DNA of 64,000 nt. Source: an uncultured Caulobacterales bacterium (GTDB lineage Bacteria > Pseudomonadota > Alphaproteobacteria > Caulobacterales > Caulobacteraceae). The notes beneath the pieces are model-generated. The model ran no database searches. It worked only from the letters and a program-made list of their open reading frames with translations, and had not been told where the DNA came from. The position numbers and the translations under genes were made by a program. Numbering within the stretch: the first letter of the stretch is position 1; every line of letters begins with the position of its first letter. The DNA lies in the NCBI GenBank assembly GCA_903840435.1, contig CAIMFV010000061.1, positions 1 to 64,000 on the forward strand. Reading direction: 5' to 3'. This document shows, piece by piece, positions 28,174 to 37,481 of the stretch.

Positions 28174-28743
28174 GTGCTGCGAAAATCCTATGACACCCTG
28201 ATGCGCCTTGCCGAGAGCCGTTTCGCTCTGGCTTGGCTTGCCTTAGAAGCCTTTTGCGAAGGCGTTTTCTTTCCGATCCCTCCCGACCTGATGCTGATGC
28301 CCATGGTGCTGGCAAATCGGAAAAAGGCTTTTCTTTATGCGAGCGTGACGCTGATCTTTTCCTTGGCCGGAGGTTCGACCGGCTATGCTTTGGGCTATTT
28401 TCTCGTGCCCGTGGGTCAGGCCATTTTGACGGCAACCGGCTCGCCGCATGGCTTAGAGAGCTTTCAACGCATTTTCGGCCAGATCGGCCTGATCATTCTC
28501 GCCCTGCCCATCCCCTTCAAGCTGGTTGCCATCGCCTCCGGCTTGGCCCGCTACCCCTATCCGATCTTCCTCACCGCAGCGGCGGTGATGCGGGGCGCGC
28601 GGTTTTTCGCCGTGGCAGCCTTGCTCCGCCGATTTGGCGAACCCATTCGCACCTTTGTTGAAAAGCGCTTGGCGCTAGTGATCTCAGCCCTGGCGGTGGC
28701 TTTGGTTGCGATGTTGGTGGTCTTTCGGACGCTGTTCCACTAG
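28174..28743 (+). CDS. VTT-domain membrane protein, YqaA/DedA-like
   Basis: A 189-aa inner-membrane protein starting at GTG 28174. The segment EAFCEGVFFPIPPDLMLMPMVL is the E-x(6-9)-P-x-P-x-x motif of small VTT/DedA proteins, followed by GGSTGYALGYFL and a C-terminal span ALVISALAVALVAMLVVF. Family members are linked to membrane homeostasis and lipid carrier flipping. It precedes dsbB by 12 nt, suggesting an operon VTT-dsbB-coq7. Confidence 0.85.
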   Translation: MLRKSYDTLMRLAESRFALAWLALEAFCEGVFFPIPPDLMLMPMVLANRKKAFLYASVTLIFSLAGGSTGYALGYFLVPVGQAILTATGSPHGLESFQRIFGQIGLIILALPIPFKLVAIASGLARYPYPIFLTAAAVMRGARFFAVAALLRRFGEPIRTFVEKRLALVISALAVALVAMLVVFRTLFH

Positions 28744-28755
28744 AAGCCTCCTGAT

Positions 28756-29298
28756 ATGGACGGATCCCCCCTCACTCCGGCGCGCTGGCCCCTGATCGCA
28801 TTGCTCGCGAGCTTGGGTCTGCTTGGCGCCGCACACGCCTTTGAGACCTTTGGCCATCTGGCCCCTTGCGACCTCTGCCTCGATCAGAGGAAAATCTACT
28901 GGGCCATTGCCTGGCTAAGCATTGCCGCCTTGGTCGCGTTACGGGTTGCAGCCCTTTCCGACCGCGTGGCGCGGGTGGCGGTCTTGCTGATTGCGCTGGC
29001 CTTTGCGGCTGAAGCCGCCCTCGCCGCCTATCATGCGGGCGTCGAGTGGAAATGGTGGGCAGGACCTTCGGCCTGTACGGGCGGCGGCGTGCATCACCTG
29101 ACGGTGGCCGACCTGAAGGCGTTCGCAGCTCAAACCCATGTAAAACTGATCCGCTGCGATGAAGCCGCCTGGCGGCTATTCGGCATTTCGATGGCGGGGT
29201 ATAATGCTCTCTTGGCGGCAGGCCTGTGTATCCTCAGCCTCATTGCAAGCCGCCTTCGCCCGCCATCAAGCCTCCCCTTACGTGGAGACAGAAGATGA
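28756..29298 (+). CDS. dsbB: Disulfide bond formation protein, DsbB family
   Basis: A 180-aa four-span membrane protein that reoxidises DsbA with quinone. The first periplasmic loop carries the CDLC (C-x-x-C) pair in LAPCDLCLDQRKIYW. The second loop has Cys in GPSACTGGGVH and LIRCDEAAWRLFGISMAGYN, the alphaproteobacterial DsbB pattern. A DsbA-like partner candidate lies at 46117-46896. Its stop overlaps the coq7 start (ATGA). Confidence 0.9.
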   Translation: MDGSPLTPARWPLIALLASLGLLGAAHAFETFGHLAPCDLCLDQRKIYWAIAWLSIAALVALRVAALSDRVARVAVLLIALAFAAEAALAAYHAGVEWKWWAGPSACTGGGVHHLTVADLKAFAAQTHVKLIRCDEAAWRLFGISMAGYNALLAAGLCILSLIASRLRPPSSLPLRGDRR

Positions 29299-29876
29299 CA
29301 TTCACCGCCTCCGCCCCGCGAGCGACAAGCGCAGGTCCCAAAAGCGCAGGTCCAGGAGCGTACAAATCCCGCCTTGCCGAAATTTTGCGGGTCGACCACG
29401 CCGGGGAACTGGGTGCGGTCTATATTTATCGCGGCCAAAGAGCCGTGCTCGACCGTCGCTCGCCCGAAACCCAAGCGACCCTGGCCAATATGGAAGCCCA
29501 GGAACGCCACCACCTGGAAACCTTCGAAACCCTGCTCACCGAACGTGGCGTTCGGCCGACCCTGATGTCACCGCTGTGGCGCCTCGCAGCCTTCGGCATG
29601 GGGGCTGCGACCGCATTGATATCCGAGCGCGCTGCCCATGCCTGTACCGAGGCGGTGGAAACGGTGATTGAAGCCCACTATGCCGACCAGATCGCCGAAT
29701 TGCGCACGCGCGAGCCTGAACTTGTTGAGACAATTCAGCGATTTCGCGCCGAGGAAATCGAACACCTGGACGAGGCGGTTGACAAGGGTGCCCGCGACGC
29801 GCCCGGCTATACAGCCTTGTTCGCCATCATTACCGCGGCCTGTAAGACGGCGATCAAGGTGTCTGAAAAGGTCTGA
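29295..29876 (+). CDS. coq7: Demethoxyubiquinone hydroxylase Coq7
   Basis: A 193-aa di-iron hydroxylase of ubiquinone biosynthesis. The two ferritin-like halves are RVDHAGELGAVYIYRGQ ... MEAQERHHLETF and TEAVETVIEAHY ... RAEEIEHLDEA, giving the E/ExxH ... E/ExxH ligand set. It is the compact type found in alphaproteobacteria and mitochondria. I start it at ATG 29295, overlapping dsbB by 4 nt. Pairing with DsbB, which uses ubiquinone as electron acceptor, makes metabolic sense. Confidence 0.94.
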   Translation: MTFTASAPRATSAGPKSAGPGAYKSRLAEILRVDHAGELGAVYIYRGQRAVLDRRSPETQATLANMEAQERHHLETFETLLTERGVRPTLMSPLWRLAAFGMGAATALISERAAHACTEAVETVIEAHYADQIAELRTREPELVETIQRFRAEEIEHLDEAVDKGARDAPGYTALFAIITAACKTAIKVSEKV

Positions 29877-29934
29877 GGCCAGGGCGCGCAAACCCGCCTT
29901 GCCCACCCCCTAAACCTCGGAGAGGGCCTATCCC

Positions 29935-30573
29935 ATGCGCGACGATCTTGACGCCATAAGACGTGGAGCCGAGGCGCCGATCAAAGCAACGCTTGCCATG
30001 GTCGATGATGTGGCGCGCGACTTGTCAGCCGCGTTTGTCGACGACCCTATCCTCAGTTGGTTCATGGCCGAAGGGCCAGGGCGCGATGCAGCTCGGCTGC
30101 GGTTCTTCAAGGTGCTGTTGCGCGAAAACGGCATGATCGAGGGCGAGGTTGAGCGGCCCGAGGCTGGAGGCGCGGCGGCGGTATGGATGCCGTCAGAAAA
30201 CATGGGCCCCTTGCCGCTGATGCGAGAACTGCGCGCTCTGCCAGCGCTGTTGAACGCCGCAGGTCTAGCTCGGTTTCCTCGGCTAGCCCGGTTGCGCACG
30301 GCCATGGACACACACCACCCCACTGACCGACCGCACGACTATTTATTCTTCCTCGGCGTCCACCCATCAGCCCAGGGGGCAGGGGTTGGGTCGCGTTTGA
30401 TCCGGGCACGCACCGCCCGGCTCGACGCCCAAGGGCGCGCCGCATGGCTCGAGACGGCCACACCCCGCAATGTGCCGCTCTATCAACGCCACGGCTTTCA
30501 AATCACCTGCGAGTATCGCCCGGACAAGGACGGGCCGCTGATTTGGGGCATGTGGCGCGAGCCGCAAGCCTGA
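29935..30573 (+). CDS. GNAT family N-acetyltransferase
   Basis: A 212-aa GNAT protein. The acetyl-CoA motif is LFFLGVHPSAQGAGVGSRLIRART near residues 140-163, followed by WLETATPRNVPLYQRHGFQIT, the usual final motif. The N-terminal AFVDDPILSWFM segment is typical of the subgroup often seen in bacteria and fungi. Acceptor substrate unknown. It stands alone, 58 nt after coq7. Confidence 0.87.
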   Translation: MRDDLDAIRRGAEAPIKATLAMVDDVARDLSAAFVDDPILSWFMAEGPGRDAARLRFFKVLLRENGMIEGEVERPEAGGAAAVWMPSENMGPLPLMRELRALPALLNAAGLARFPRLARLRTAMDTHHPTDRPHDYLFFLGVHPSAQGAGVGSRLIRARTARLDAQGRAAWLETATPRNVPLYQRHGFQITCEYRPDKDGPLIWGMWREPQA

Positions 30574-30667
30574 CCGCAGAGCGGCACTTTCGGGCGCCAA
30601 GCTTTCGCTCTATGTGTTGAAATAATTTCGGATGGGATCGCGCTTGGCGCGCTGGGAGAAGTGAACC

Positions 30668-32713
30668 ATGGCCGCACGACACTGGGTTTGGGGACTGGCG
30701 CTTGGTGCACTCGTGGCCGGTTCAGGTTCCGTCCTGGCCGACACACCTGCGGATGCGACACTTGCCCCCCATTACGGAAGCTGGGGTTTTGATCTTGCCG
30801 GTGAAGACTTGGCGGTGAAGCCCGGCGATGACTTCTTCGCCTATACCAACGGCACGGCGGTCAAGGCCCTGGTCATCCCGCCTGATCGGACGCGGTTTGG
30901 CGCATTCGACACCCTTTCCGTCCTGTCGGAAAATCGCGTCCACGCGATTTTGGAGGCCGCCTCCCACGCTCAGGATCATAGCGGGCCACAAAAAAAAATC
31001 GGTGATTTCTACGCCGCTTTCATGGATGAAGCGCGGATCAACCGACTGGGGGCCACGCCGCTCAAACCGCTTTTGGCCAAGGTCAAGGCGGTAACCAATC
31101 GGCGCGCCATGGCCAAGCTCATGGGATCGCGCCAGACCGGATTTGGTGCGTCCTTGATCGGGCTCAGCATTTATGCTGACGCCAAAGACCCTGACCATTA
31201 CGCGGTTTATGCGAGCCAGTCCGGTCTTAACCTGCCGGATCGCGACTACTATCTGACGCCAGGATTGGCGGAGAAAAAGAAGGCCTACCAGGCCTATGTG
31301 GCCAAGATGCTGAAGTTGATCGGCTGGGCCAATCCTGACGCGGCGGCCGCCGATGTGGTTGCCTATGAGACGGCTTTGGCGGAAGTCAGCTGGGCGCGGG
31401 CTGACCGGCGAGATCGCGACAAGACCTATAATGCCATGCGCGTGGCCGAATTTGCCGCAGCAACACCTGGTCTAGACGTAGCCGCTCTGCTCGAGGGCGC
31501 AGAGCTAAAGGACCTGAAGCGTATCATCGTGCGCGAAAACACCGCCCTGCCAAAGCTCGCGGCGGTCTTCGCCAAGACCAAGCTTTCGACCTTGAAGGCG
31601 TGGGAAGCCTTTGCCATTGCCGATGAGGCGGCCCCCTATTTGTCGACGGACTTTGTCACCACCCGGTTTGCCTTCCGCAATCAGGTGCTGCAAGGCCAAC
31701 CCGAACTGGCCAGCCGGTGGAAACGGGCTGTCGCTTCGACCAACCGGGCCTTGGGAGAAGATGTCGGTCAAGTCTATGTGGCGCGTTATTTTCCGCCCGA
31801 AGCCAAGGCGCAGATGGAAGCGCTGGTGGGAAACCTGAAAGCCGCCTTCAAGGTCCGGATCGAAAACCTGACCTGGATGTCACCGGAAACCAAGGCCAAG
31901 GCTTTGGAAAAACTGGCCGCGTTCAACGTCAAAATCGGCTATCCGGCCACTTGGCGGTCCTATGATTTCAAGGTGGTTCGCACGGACCTCCTCGGCGATG
32001 TTCAGCGCGCCTCCGCCTCTGACTGGCGCCGGGATGTGCGCCGCAAGGACGGCCCTGTCGACCGCACCGAATGGGGCATGACGCCGCAAACGGTCAATGC
32101 CTATTACGATCCCTCATTCAACGAGATCGTCTTCCCGGCGGCGATTTTGCAACCGCCGTTTTTCGATCCAAAAGCCGATCCTGCCATCAACTATGGCGGC
32201 ATTGGCGGCGTGATTGGCCATGAAATGAGCCACGGCTTTGACGACCAAGGTCGAAAGTCAGACGGAACCGGCCGCCTGAAAGACTGGTGGACGGCCGAGG
32301 ATGCGGCGAAGTTCAAAATTGAAGCGAAAAAGCTTGCAGATCAATATTCGGCCTTCGAACCGCTGCCGGGCGTGCACGTCAATGGTCAACTGACCCTGGG
32401 AGAAAATATCGGCGACATGGGCGGGATCAATCTGGCCCTCGACGCCTATCGACACTCTCTGAATGGCGCGGCGGCGCCCATGGTCGATGGACTGACCGGC
32501 GATCAAAGAGTGTTCCTCGGCTGGGCCCAGGTCTGGCGCGGAAAGGCGCGGGAAGATGCATTGCACCAGCAACTTGTGGTCGACCCCCATTCGCCGCCAG
32601 AAGAGCGTGTCAATGCCGTCGTGCGCAATGTCGACGCGTGGTATGAGGCTTTTGGGGTCAAGCCCGGCGACAAGCTCTATATCCCCCCCCAAGACCGGGT
32701 GAAGATCTGGTAG
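30668..32713 (+). CDS. M13 family zinc metallopeptidase (neprilysin/PepO-like), exported
   Basis: A 681-aa secreted endopeptidase. A signal peptide (WVWGLALGALVAGSGSVLADT) precedes the M13 N-terminal domain (KPGDDFFAYTNGTAVKALVIPPDRTRFG). The zinc site is GVIGHEMSHGFDDQG (H-E-x-x-H) with the third ligand in GENIGDMGGINLALDAY. The C-terminus carries the expected VVRNVDAWYEAFGVKPGDKLYI block. It starts at ATG 30668 with GGGAG upstream. It degrades oligopeptides in the periplasm or outside. Confidence 0.94.
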   Translation: MAARHWVWGLALGALVAGSGSVLADTPADATLAPHYGSWGFDLAGEDLAVKPGDDFFAYTNGTAVKALVIPPDRTRFGAFDTLSVLSENRVHAILEAASHAQDHSGPQKKIGDFYAAFMDEARINRLGATPLKPLLAKVKAVTNRRAMAKLMGSRQTGFGASLIGLSIYADAKDPDHYAVYASQSGLNLPDRDYYLTPGLAEKKKAYQAYVAKMLKLIGWANPDAAAADVVAYETALAEVSWARADRRDRDKTYNAMRVAEFAAATPGLDVAALLEGAELKDLKRIIVRENTALPKLAAVFAKTKLSTLKAWEAFAIADEAAPYLSTDFVTTRFAFRNQVLQGQPELASRWKRAVASTNRALGEDVGQVYVARYFPPEAKAQMEALVGNLKAAFKVRIENLTWMSPETKAKALEKLAAFNVKIGYPATWRSYDFKVVRTDLLGDVQRASASDWRRDVRRKDGPVDRTEWGMTPQTVNAYYDPSFNEIVFPAAILQPPFFDPKADPAINYGGIGGVIGHEMSHGFDDQGRKSDGTGRLKDWWTAEDAAKFKIEAKKLADQYSAFEPLPGVHVNGQLTLGENIGDMGGINLALDAYRHSLNGAAAPMVDGLTGDQRVFLGWAQVWRGKAREDALHQQLVVDPHSPPEERVNAVVRNVDAWYEAFGVKPGDKLYIPPQDRVKIW

Positions 32714-32747
32714 GGCGGCATTAGAGTAACGGTTCGGGTCACTAACC

Positions 32748-33953
32748 ATGATAACACAAGCGGTCATCCTTGCCGGTGGACTGGGTCAGCGCCTTGGCGA
32801 GTTGACGCGCGCCACGCCGAAGCCTTTGTTGGAGGTCGGCGGCAAGCCGTTCCTCCTCTATTTATTCGATGAGCTTCGCCGCCAGGGCGTGACAAATATC
32901 TTAGTCTTGGCGGGGCGCTATGGCGAACAGGTGGAGGCCCTTTGCCAGGACTTGGCCGATGTGCGGGTGGTGGTGGAGGAGGCCCCTCTGGGAACCGGAG
33001 GCGCCTTGCGCGATGCAGCCCCCCACCTAGCCGACGCTTTTTATTTTCTGAACGGCGATAGTCTGTTTGACATCAATATTCTGGCGCTCGGGGCGCGGCT
33101 CGCGACCTCCGACGCGACCTTGGGCGTCCTCTCCTTGCGCCCGGTCGCCGATGGGAGCCGGTTCGGGGCGGTGGAGATTTCAGGCGAGACCATTACCGCT
33201 TTTCTGCCCCGTCCCCTTCGCCCCGGCCCGTCGCTGATCAATGGTGGCGTTGCGGCGTTGCGCAAGGCTGTGGTCGACGCCATGCCAGGAGATGGAGCGG
33301 TCTCGATGGAGGCCGAAGTCTATCCCAAACTGGTGGCGCTTGGGGCGCTCAAGGGGCAAGTATTTGACCGACCCTTTATCGATATCGGTGTCCCAGACGA
33401 CTTTGCGCGGGCGCAAAGGGCGGTGCCAGCCATGCTGCATCGCGGGGCAGTGATTTTCGACCGTGATGGTGTGTTAAACGAAGATGTCGGTTATGCGCAC
33501 CGTCCCGACCAGATTGTCTGGGTCGCAGGCGCGCGCGACGCCATCCGCGCCGTCAATGATGCTGGCCTCCTCGCCATGGTCGCCACCAATCAAGCCGGTG
33601 TCGCGCGCGGCTTTTACAGCGAAGCCGATGTTCGCGCCCTTCACGCCTGGATGAACCAAGACCTGGCCAAATCCGGCGCCCATATCGATGCGTTTGAATA
33701 TTCGCCTTTCCACATCGATGGCGTGGTCGAAGCCTATCGCCGCGACAGTCCGTGTCGGAAACCCGGCCCACAAATGATCGAAAAGCTGCTCGCCCGCTAT
33801 TCTGTGGATGCCTCGCGGGTGCTGATGGTGGGGGATAAGGAAACCGATTTGGCAGCCGCACGGGCGGCCCAAATCTCTGGCCATCTCTTTTCAGGCGGCG
33901 ATTTGCACGCCTTTTTGGCGCCACTCCTGCCCCGATTAGCGGAACCGCTCTAG
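32748..33953 (+). CDS. Fused sugar-phosphate nucleotidyltransferase / HAD-IIIA phosphatase
   Basis: A 401-aa two-domain protein. Residues 1-~225 form a nucleotidyltransferase with AVILAGGLGQRLGELTRATPKP and LNGDSLFD, as in HddC/GlmU-type enzymes that activate heptose or hexose 1-phosphates. Residues ~230-400 are a HAD-IIIA phosphatase of the GmhB type with IFDRDGVLNEDVGY (Asp238/240), ATNQAGVARG, CRKPGPQMI and MVGDKETDL. The GmhB zinc loop (C-P-H-H ... C-D-C in E. coli) reads S-P-F-H ... S-P-C, so zinc is probably lost. Together the domains would dephosphorylate and nucleotidylate a sugar for LPS or surface polysaccharide. Specific sugar not deducible. Confidence 0.85.
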   Translation: MITQAVILAGGLGQRLGELTRATPKPLLEVGGKPFLLYLFDELRRQGVTNILVLAGRYGEQVEALCQDLADVRVVVEEAPLGTGGALRDAAPHLADAFYFLNGDSLFDINILALGARLATSDATLGVLSLRPVADGSRFGAVEISGETITAFLPRPLRPGPSLINGGVAALRKAVVDAMPGDGAVSMEAEVYPKLVALGALKGQVFDRPFIDIGVPDDFARAQRAVPAMLHRGAVIFDRDGVLNEDVGYAHRPDQIVWVAGARDAIRAVNDAGLLAMVATNQAGVARGFYSEADVRALHAWMNQDLAKSGAHIDAFEYSPFHIDGVVEAYRRDSPCRKPGPQMIEKLLARYSVDASRVLMVGDKETDLAAARAAQISGHLFSGGDLHAFLAPLLPRLAEPL

Positions 33954-34077
33954 CCAAGCGTCGCCGCCCAAGCTGCGCGCTTGTCTTTGACTTGCGAAGC
34001 GCCAACGAATATGGCGAGGTGTCTCAGCAACAGCGGCAGGCCTTGGGCCTGCGCTCTGCTGGAATTGGAAACGCGCA

Positions 34078-36600
34078 TTGACCGCTGACGACTTGCCGCT
34101 TGAGACCTTGGCCCCAGAGGCGGCAGCGAGGCTATCTCAGTGGTTGCGCGATTATGCGCCACCGCCGGGCGCGCCCGACGAATTGTTCGATGCGAGCGGC
34201 AGACCCAGCCTGGCCTGGCTCAAGCTCCTTAGTCATTATGCCGAGTACCCCGTCGAAGAATTCAATCGGCGGTTTGGCCTCGCCACCCGCCACATTCGCG
34301 AGACCGGCGTCTCCTATCGCATCTTTGGCGAGGAGAATGAGCGCATCTGGCCGTTGAATTCATTGCCTTTGATCCTGACGCCGAAAGACTGGCGCCAAAT
34401 CGTCGAGGGCGTCACCCAGAGGTTCCAGTTGATGGAGGCCCTGCTCGCCGACCTCTACGGCGAGGCAAAGGTGGTGACGGAGGGCTTGCTGCCTGCCGCC
34501 GCCATTGCGGGCGCTCGCGACTACATCCGGGCCATGCGGGGTGTAAAACCTCCGGGCGGTCGGCATCTGCATCATTTCGCCGTTGATCTCGGTCGCGGTC
34601 CCGATGGGCGCTGGTGGGTGTTGAATGACCGCAGCCAGTCCCCGTCCGGCGCAGGCTATGCGCTCGAAAATCGTTTGGTGTTGTCACGCGCCTTTTCCAA
34701 CCTCTATGACGCCATGCAGGTGCAACGGCTTGCCAGCTTTTTTGACGGGTTTCGCGCCAGCCTTTCCGCCACCTCCGGTCGAGCCGACCCGCGCATGTGT
34801 CTTTTGACGGCCGGGCGGTTCAGCGAGACCTATTTCGAACAAGCCCACATCGCCCGCTACCTTGGCCTTTTACTGGTCGAAGGGGATGATTTGGTGGTGC
34901 GCCAGGGGCGCGTCTATGTTCGCACCATCGAGGGGCTGAAGCGGGCCGACGTCATCTTGCGCCGTGTCGACGCCGACTTTATCGACCCGCTCGAGCTGAA
35001 CAACAGCTCGCGCCTAGGAACGCCTGGCATGATGGAGGCGATCCGCAGCGGCGGCGTGGCGGTGGTCAATATTCTAGGCTCCGGCGTGCTCGAATCCCGC
35101 GCTTTACTCGGCTTTCTGCCACGCATCTGCAGCCACTTTTTGGGCGAAGAGCTAAAGTTGCCGCATGTGGCGACCTGGTGGTGCGGCCAGCCGGGTGCGC
35201 GGGCCTTTGTTAAGGAGCGTTTGCACGAACTCGTCATCGCCCCTTCGTTTCCAGGGCTTGGACAGGCCGATGCGCTAAAGGCGCCATCCCTGCTCAGCGA
35301 TATGAGCGAGGCGAACCGCGCCGACACCTTGGCGCGGTTGGAAGATCGTCCCTTTGATCTGGTAGGACAGGAATGGGTGCGCTTGTCGACCATGCCCGCC
35401 CTGCGCGGCGGCAAGCTGGTGGCCGCCCCCTTTGTCTTGCGGGTCTACGCATGCGCCGGGCCAGACGGGATCAAGGTCATGCCCGGCGGCTTTTGCCGCA
35501 CCTCGGAACGCTCTGACGCGCGGGCCATCTTTATGGGTGAAGACGCTGAAACCGCTGATGTTTGGGTGCTGTCAGACGGCCCCGTTGAGCGGGTGACCCT
35601 GCTCGCCGACAAGGACGAGGTCGCGGTTCGCCGCCTTGCCGGACGCTTGCCCTCCCGCGCCGCCGACAACCTCTTTTGGCTCGGACGCTATTTGGAGCGG
35701 GCCGAGGCCACCTTGCGGCTGGTGCGTAGCCTCCGCGCCAGTCTGATGGACCCGGAACAAGGCGCACATGCCGCTGGCCTGACCTTAACCGCCCTCGAAG
35801 AATTGTTGATCGAATGGGGCGCACTTGATGCCAGCACCTTGGGCGCGGGCGCGGCTGAAGCCGCCCATCGGGCGCTCTATAACCGCGACACCTATGGCTC
35901 GGTGATTTCCCTCATCTTGGCGGCACAGCGCACGGCGTCTGGCATGCGAGAACGCTTGTCGCCCGACTTTTGGACCCTGCTCGGTCGGTTGGAGGAGCAA
36001 TTAAGTGAAAATGCCGCTAGCTCCACCACACCTGATGACGCCCTGACCCAAACTGAGGCCGTACTTCGCGTGCTCGCCGCCCTATCAGGTCTGGCACAGG
36101 AAAATATGAACCGCAGCGCCGGGTGGCGGTTTCTCGACCTTGGCCGGCGCTTGGAGCGCGGCATCAATACCTGCCAGTGGGTGAGAATTTTAGGCATTGA
36201 AGCGGCGACGACGGATGATCTGGATCTACTGCTCGACCTGATTGACAGCCAAATTACCTACCGCGCCCGCTATCTGGTCGGATTGGCCCTGACGCCTGTG
36301 CGTGACATGGCCATGCTCGACCCGTTCAACACGCGTTCAGTGGCGTTTCAAATCCTGAAGGTGAAGGAGCATCTTGAGGCGCTCCCGTCGTTGGCCGAGG
36401 ACGGCATGATCGAAGCCCCGCGGCGGTTAGCCATTGCGCTGGCCGCCGAAATCGAGATCGCCGACGCCAAGGCCATGACGCCGGAGACGGTCAACCGGCT
36501 TGAGGGCGAGCTCGAAAGCCTGTCATTAGCCCTGGCTGACCGCTATTTCCAGCAAGGCGCCCAGGCGACGCCGAAGGTGAAGATGACGGGGTTGGCGTGA
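34078..36600 (+). CDS. Circularly permuted ATP-grasp protein fused to an alpha-E domain
   Basis: An 840-aa fusion. Residues ~30-510 are a type-2 circularly permuted ATP-grasp (DUF404/DUF407) with WWVLNDRSQSPSGAGYALENR, DPLELNNSSRLGTPGMMEAIR, VNILGSGVLESRALLGFLP and GGFCRTSERSDARA. From ~523 the alpha-helical alpha-E (DUF403) domain begins at LPSRAADNLFWLGRYLERAE. In many genomes these are two genes. Such clusters are predicted to make or modify peptides with a transglutaminase partner, present here downstream with a GTGA overlap. The start is TTG 34078 with a weak GGAA upstream; no better start is in frame nearby. Biochemical role unproven. Confidence 0.9.
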   Translation: MTADDLPLETLAPEAAARLSQWLRDYAPPPGAPDELFDASGRPSLAWLKLLSHYAEYPVEEFNRRFGLATRHIRETGVSYRIFGEENERIWPLNSLPLILTPKDWRQIVEGVTQRFQLMEALLADLYGEAKVVTEGLLPAAAIAGARDYIRAMRGVKPPGGRHLHHFAVDLGRGPDGRWWVLNDRSQSPSGAGYALENRLVLSRAFSNLYDAMQVQRLASFFDGFRASLSATSGRADPRMCLLTAGRFSETYFEQAHIARYLGLLLVEGDDLVVRQGRVYVRTIEGLKRADVILRRVDADFIDPLELNNSSRLGTPGMMEAIRSGGVAVVNILGSGVLESRALLGFLPRICSHFLGEELKLPHVATWWCGQPGARAFVKERLHELVIAPSFPGLGQADALKAPSLLSDMSEANRADTLARLEDRPFDLVGQEWVRLSTMPALRGGKLVAAPFVLRVYACAGPDGIKVMPGGFCRTSERSDARAIFMGEDAETADVWVLSDGPVERVTLLADKDEVAVRRLAGRLPSRAADNLFWLGRYLERAEATLRLVRSLRASLMDPEQGAHAAGLTLTALEELLIEWGALDASTLGAGAAEAAHRALYNRDTYGSVISLILAAQRTASGMRERLSPDFWTLLGRLEEQLSENAASSTTPDDALTQTEAVLRVLAALSGLAQENMNRSAGWRFLDLGRRLERGINTCQWVRILGIEAATTDDLDLLLDLIDSQITYRARYLVGLALTPVRDMAMLDPFNTRSVAFQILKVKEHLEALPSLAEDGMIEAPRRLAIALAAEIEIADAKAMTPETVNRLEGELESLSLALADRYFQQGAQATPKVKMTGLA

Positions 36601-37475
36601 TCTACAGCGTCCGACACACAACGACCTACACCTACGAAGACGGCGCGCGCTTCGCCCAGTGCGTCTTGCGGCTTCGCCCGCGCGACACGGCGCGTCAAAC
36701 CGTGCTGTCCTCCCAAGTGGAAATCTCACCGGAACCGGCCCAGGCCCTTCGTCAGCTCGGCCCGTTTGGCGAGGAGGTGGTGCGGGTCCTGATTGATCAA
36801 CCACACCATCAATTGGTCATTTCCGCCCGCTCGCGTGTGCTGCTGGCGCCTGAGCCGGGCATGGGCTTGTTTGCCTCGCCAAGGCTCGCCGATGTTCGCG
36901 ATCAGGCGAGCCGTAGTGATGATCTTGGCCCCGATGGCCCAGCCACCTTCCTCTATCCGACCAGCTCAACCCCACTCGTCAAAGCCATTACCGCCTATGC
37001 CCGGGAGAGCTTTGCCGATCAGCGCCCGATCTATGACGCAGCCCATGAGCTGATGAGCCGGATCCATGGCGACTTCGCTTATGATGTCACTGCCACCGAT
37101 GTCGCCACGCCCGCCGCCGTCGCCTTTGCCCATCGGCGAGGTGTCTGCCAAGACTTCGCCAATGTCATGGTCTCGGGTCTCAGAGGACTTGGCGTGCCCG
37201 CCGCCTATGTCAGCGGCTATTTGCGCACCGAGCCGCCACCGGGGGAAGCGCGCCTGCAAGGGGCCGACGCCACCCATGCCTGGGTGCGGGTCTGGTGCGG
37301 GATTGACCTCGGCTGGGTCGGCTTTGACCCCACCAATGCGGTGGTGCCCAATTCCGATCACATCGTCCTAGCGGTCGGTCGGGACTATGCCGATGTCGCG
37401 CCGATCGAGGGTGTAATTCTGACCGAGGGTCGCCAGTCCCTCAAGGTCGAGGTCGACGTCACGCCTGAGCTTTGA
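36597..37475 (+). CDS. Transglutaminase-like cysteine peptidase family protein
   Basis: A 292-aa protein with an N-terminal bacterial transglutaminase-like domain (YSVRHTTTYTYEDGARFAQ) and the catalytic core: Cys184 in RRGVCQDFANVM, His near 225 in ATHAWVRVW, Asp near 243 in GWVGFDPTNAV. The triad is intact, so it is probably a protease or amidase/transpeptidase acting with the upstream ATP-grasp/alpha-E protein. It starts at GTG 36597 within the stop of that gene, so expression is coupled. It has no signal peptide. Confidence 0.92.
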   Translation: MIYSVRHTTTYTYEDGARFAQCVLRLRPRDTARQTVLSSQVEISPEPAQALRQLGPFGEEVVRVLIDQPHHQLVISARSRVLLAPEPGMGLFASPRLADVRDQASRSDDLGPDGPATFLYPTSSTPLVKAITAYARESFADQRPIYDAAHELMSRIHGDFAYDVTATDVATPAAVAFAHRRGVCQDFANVMVSGLRGLGVPAAYVSGYLRTEPPPGEARLQGADATHAWVRVWCGIDLGWVGFDPTNAVVPNSDHIVLAVGRDYADVAPIEGVILTEGRQSLKVEVDVTPEL

Positions 37476-37481
37476 GGGTCA

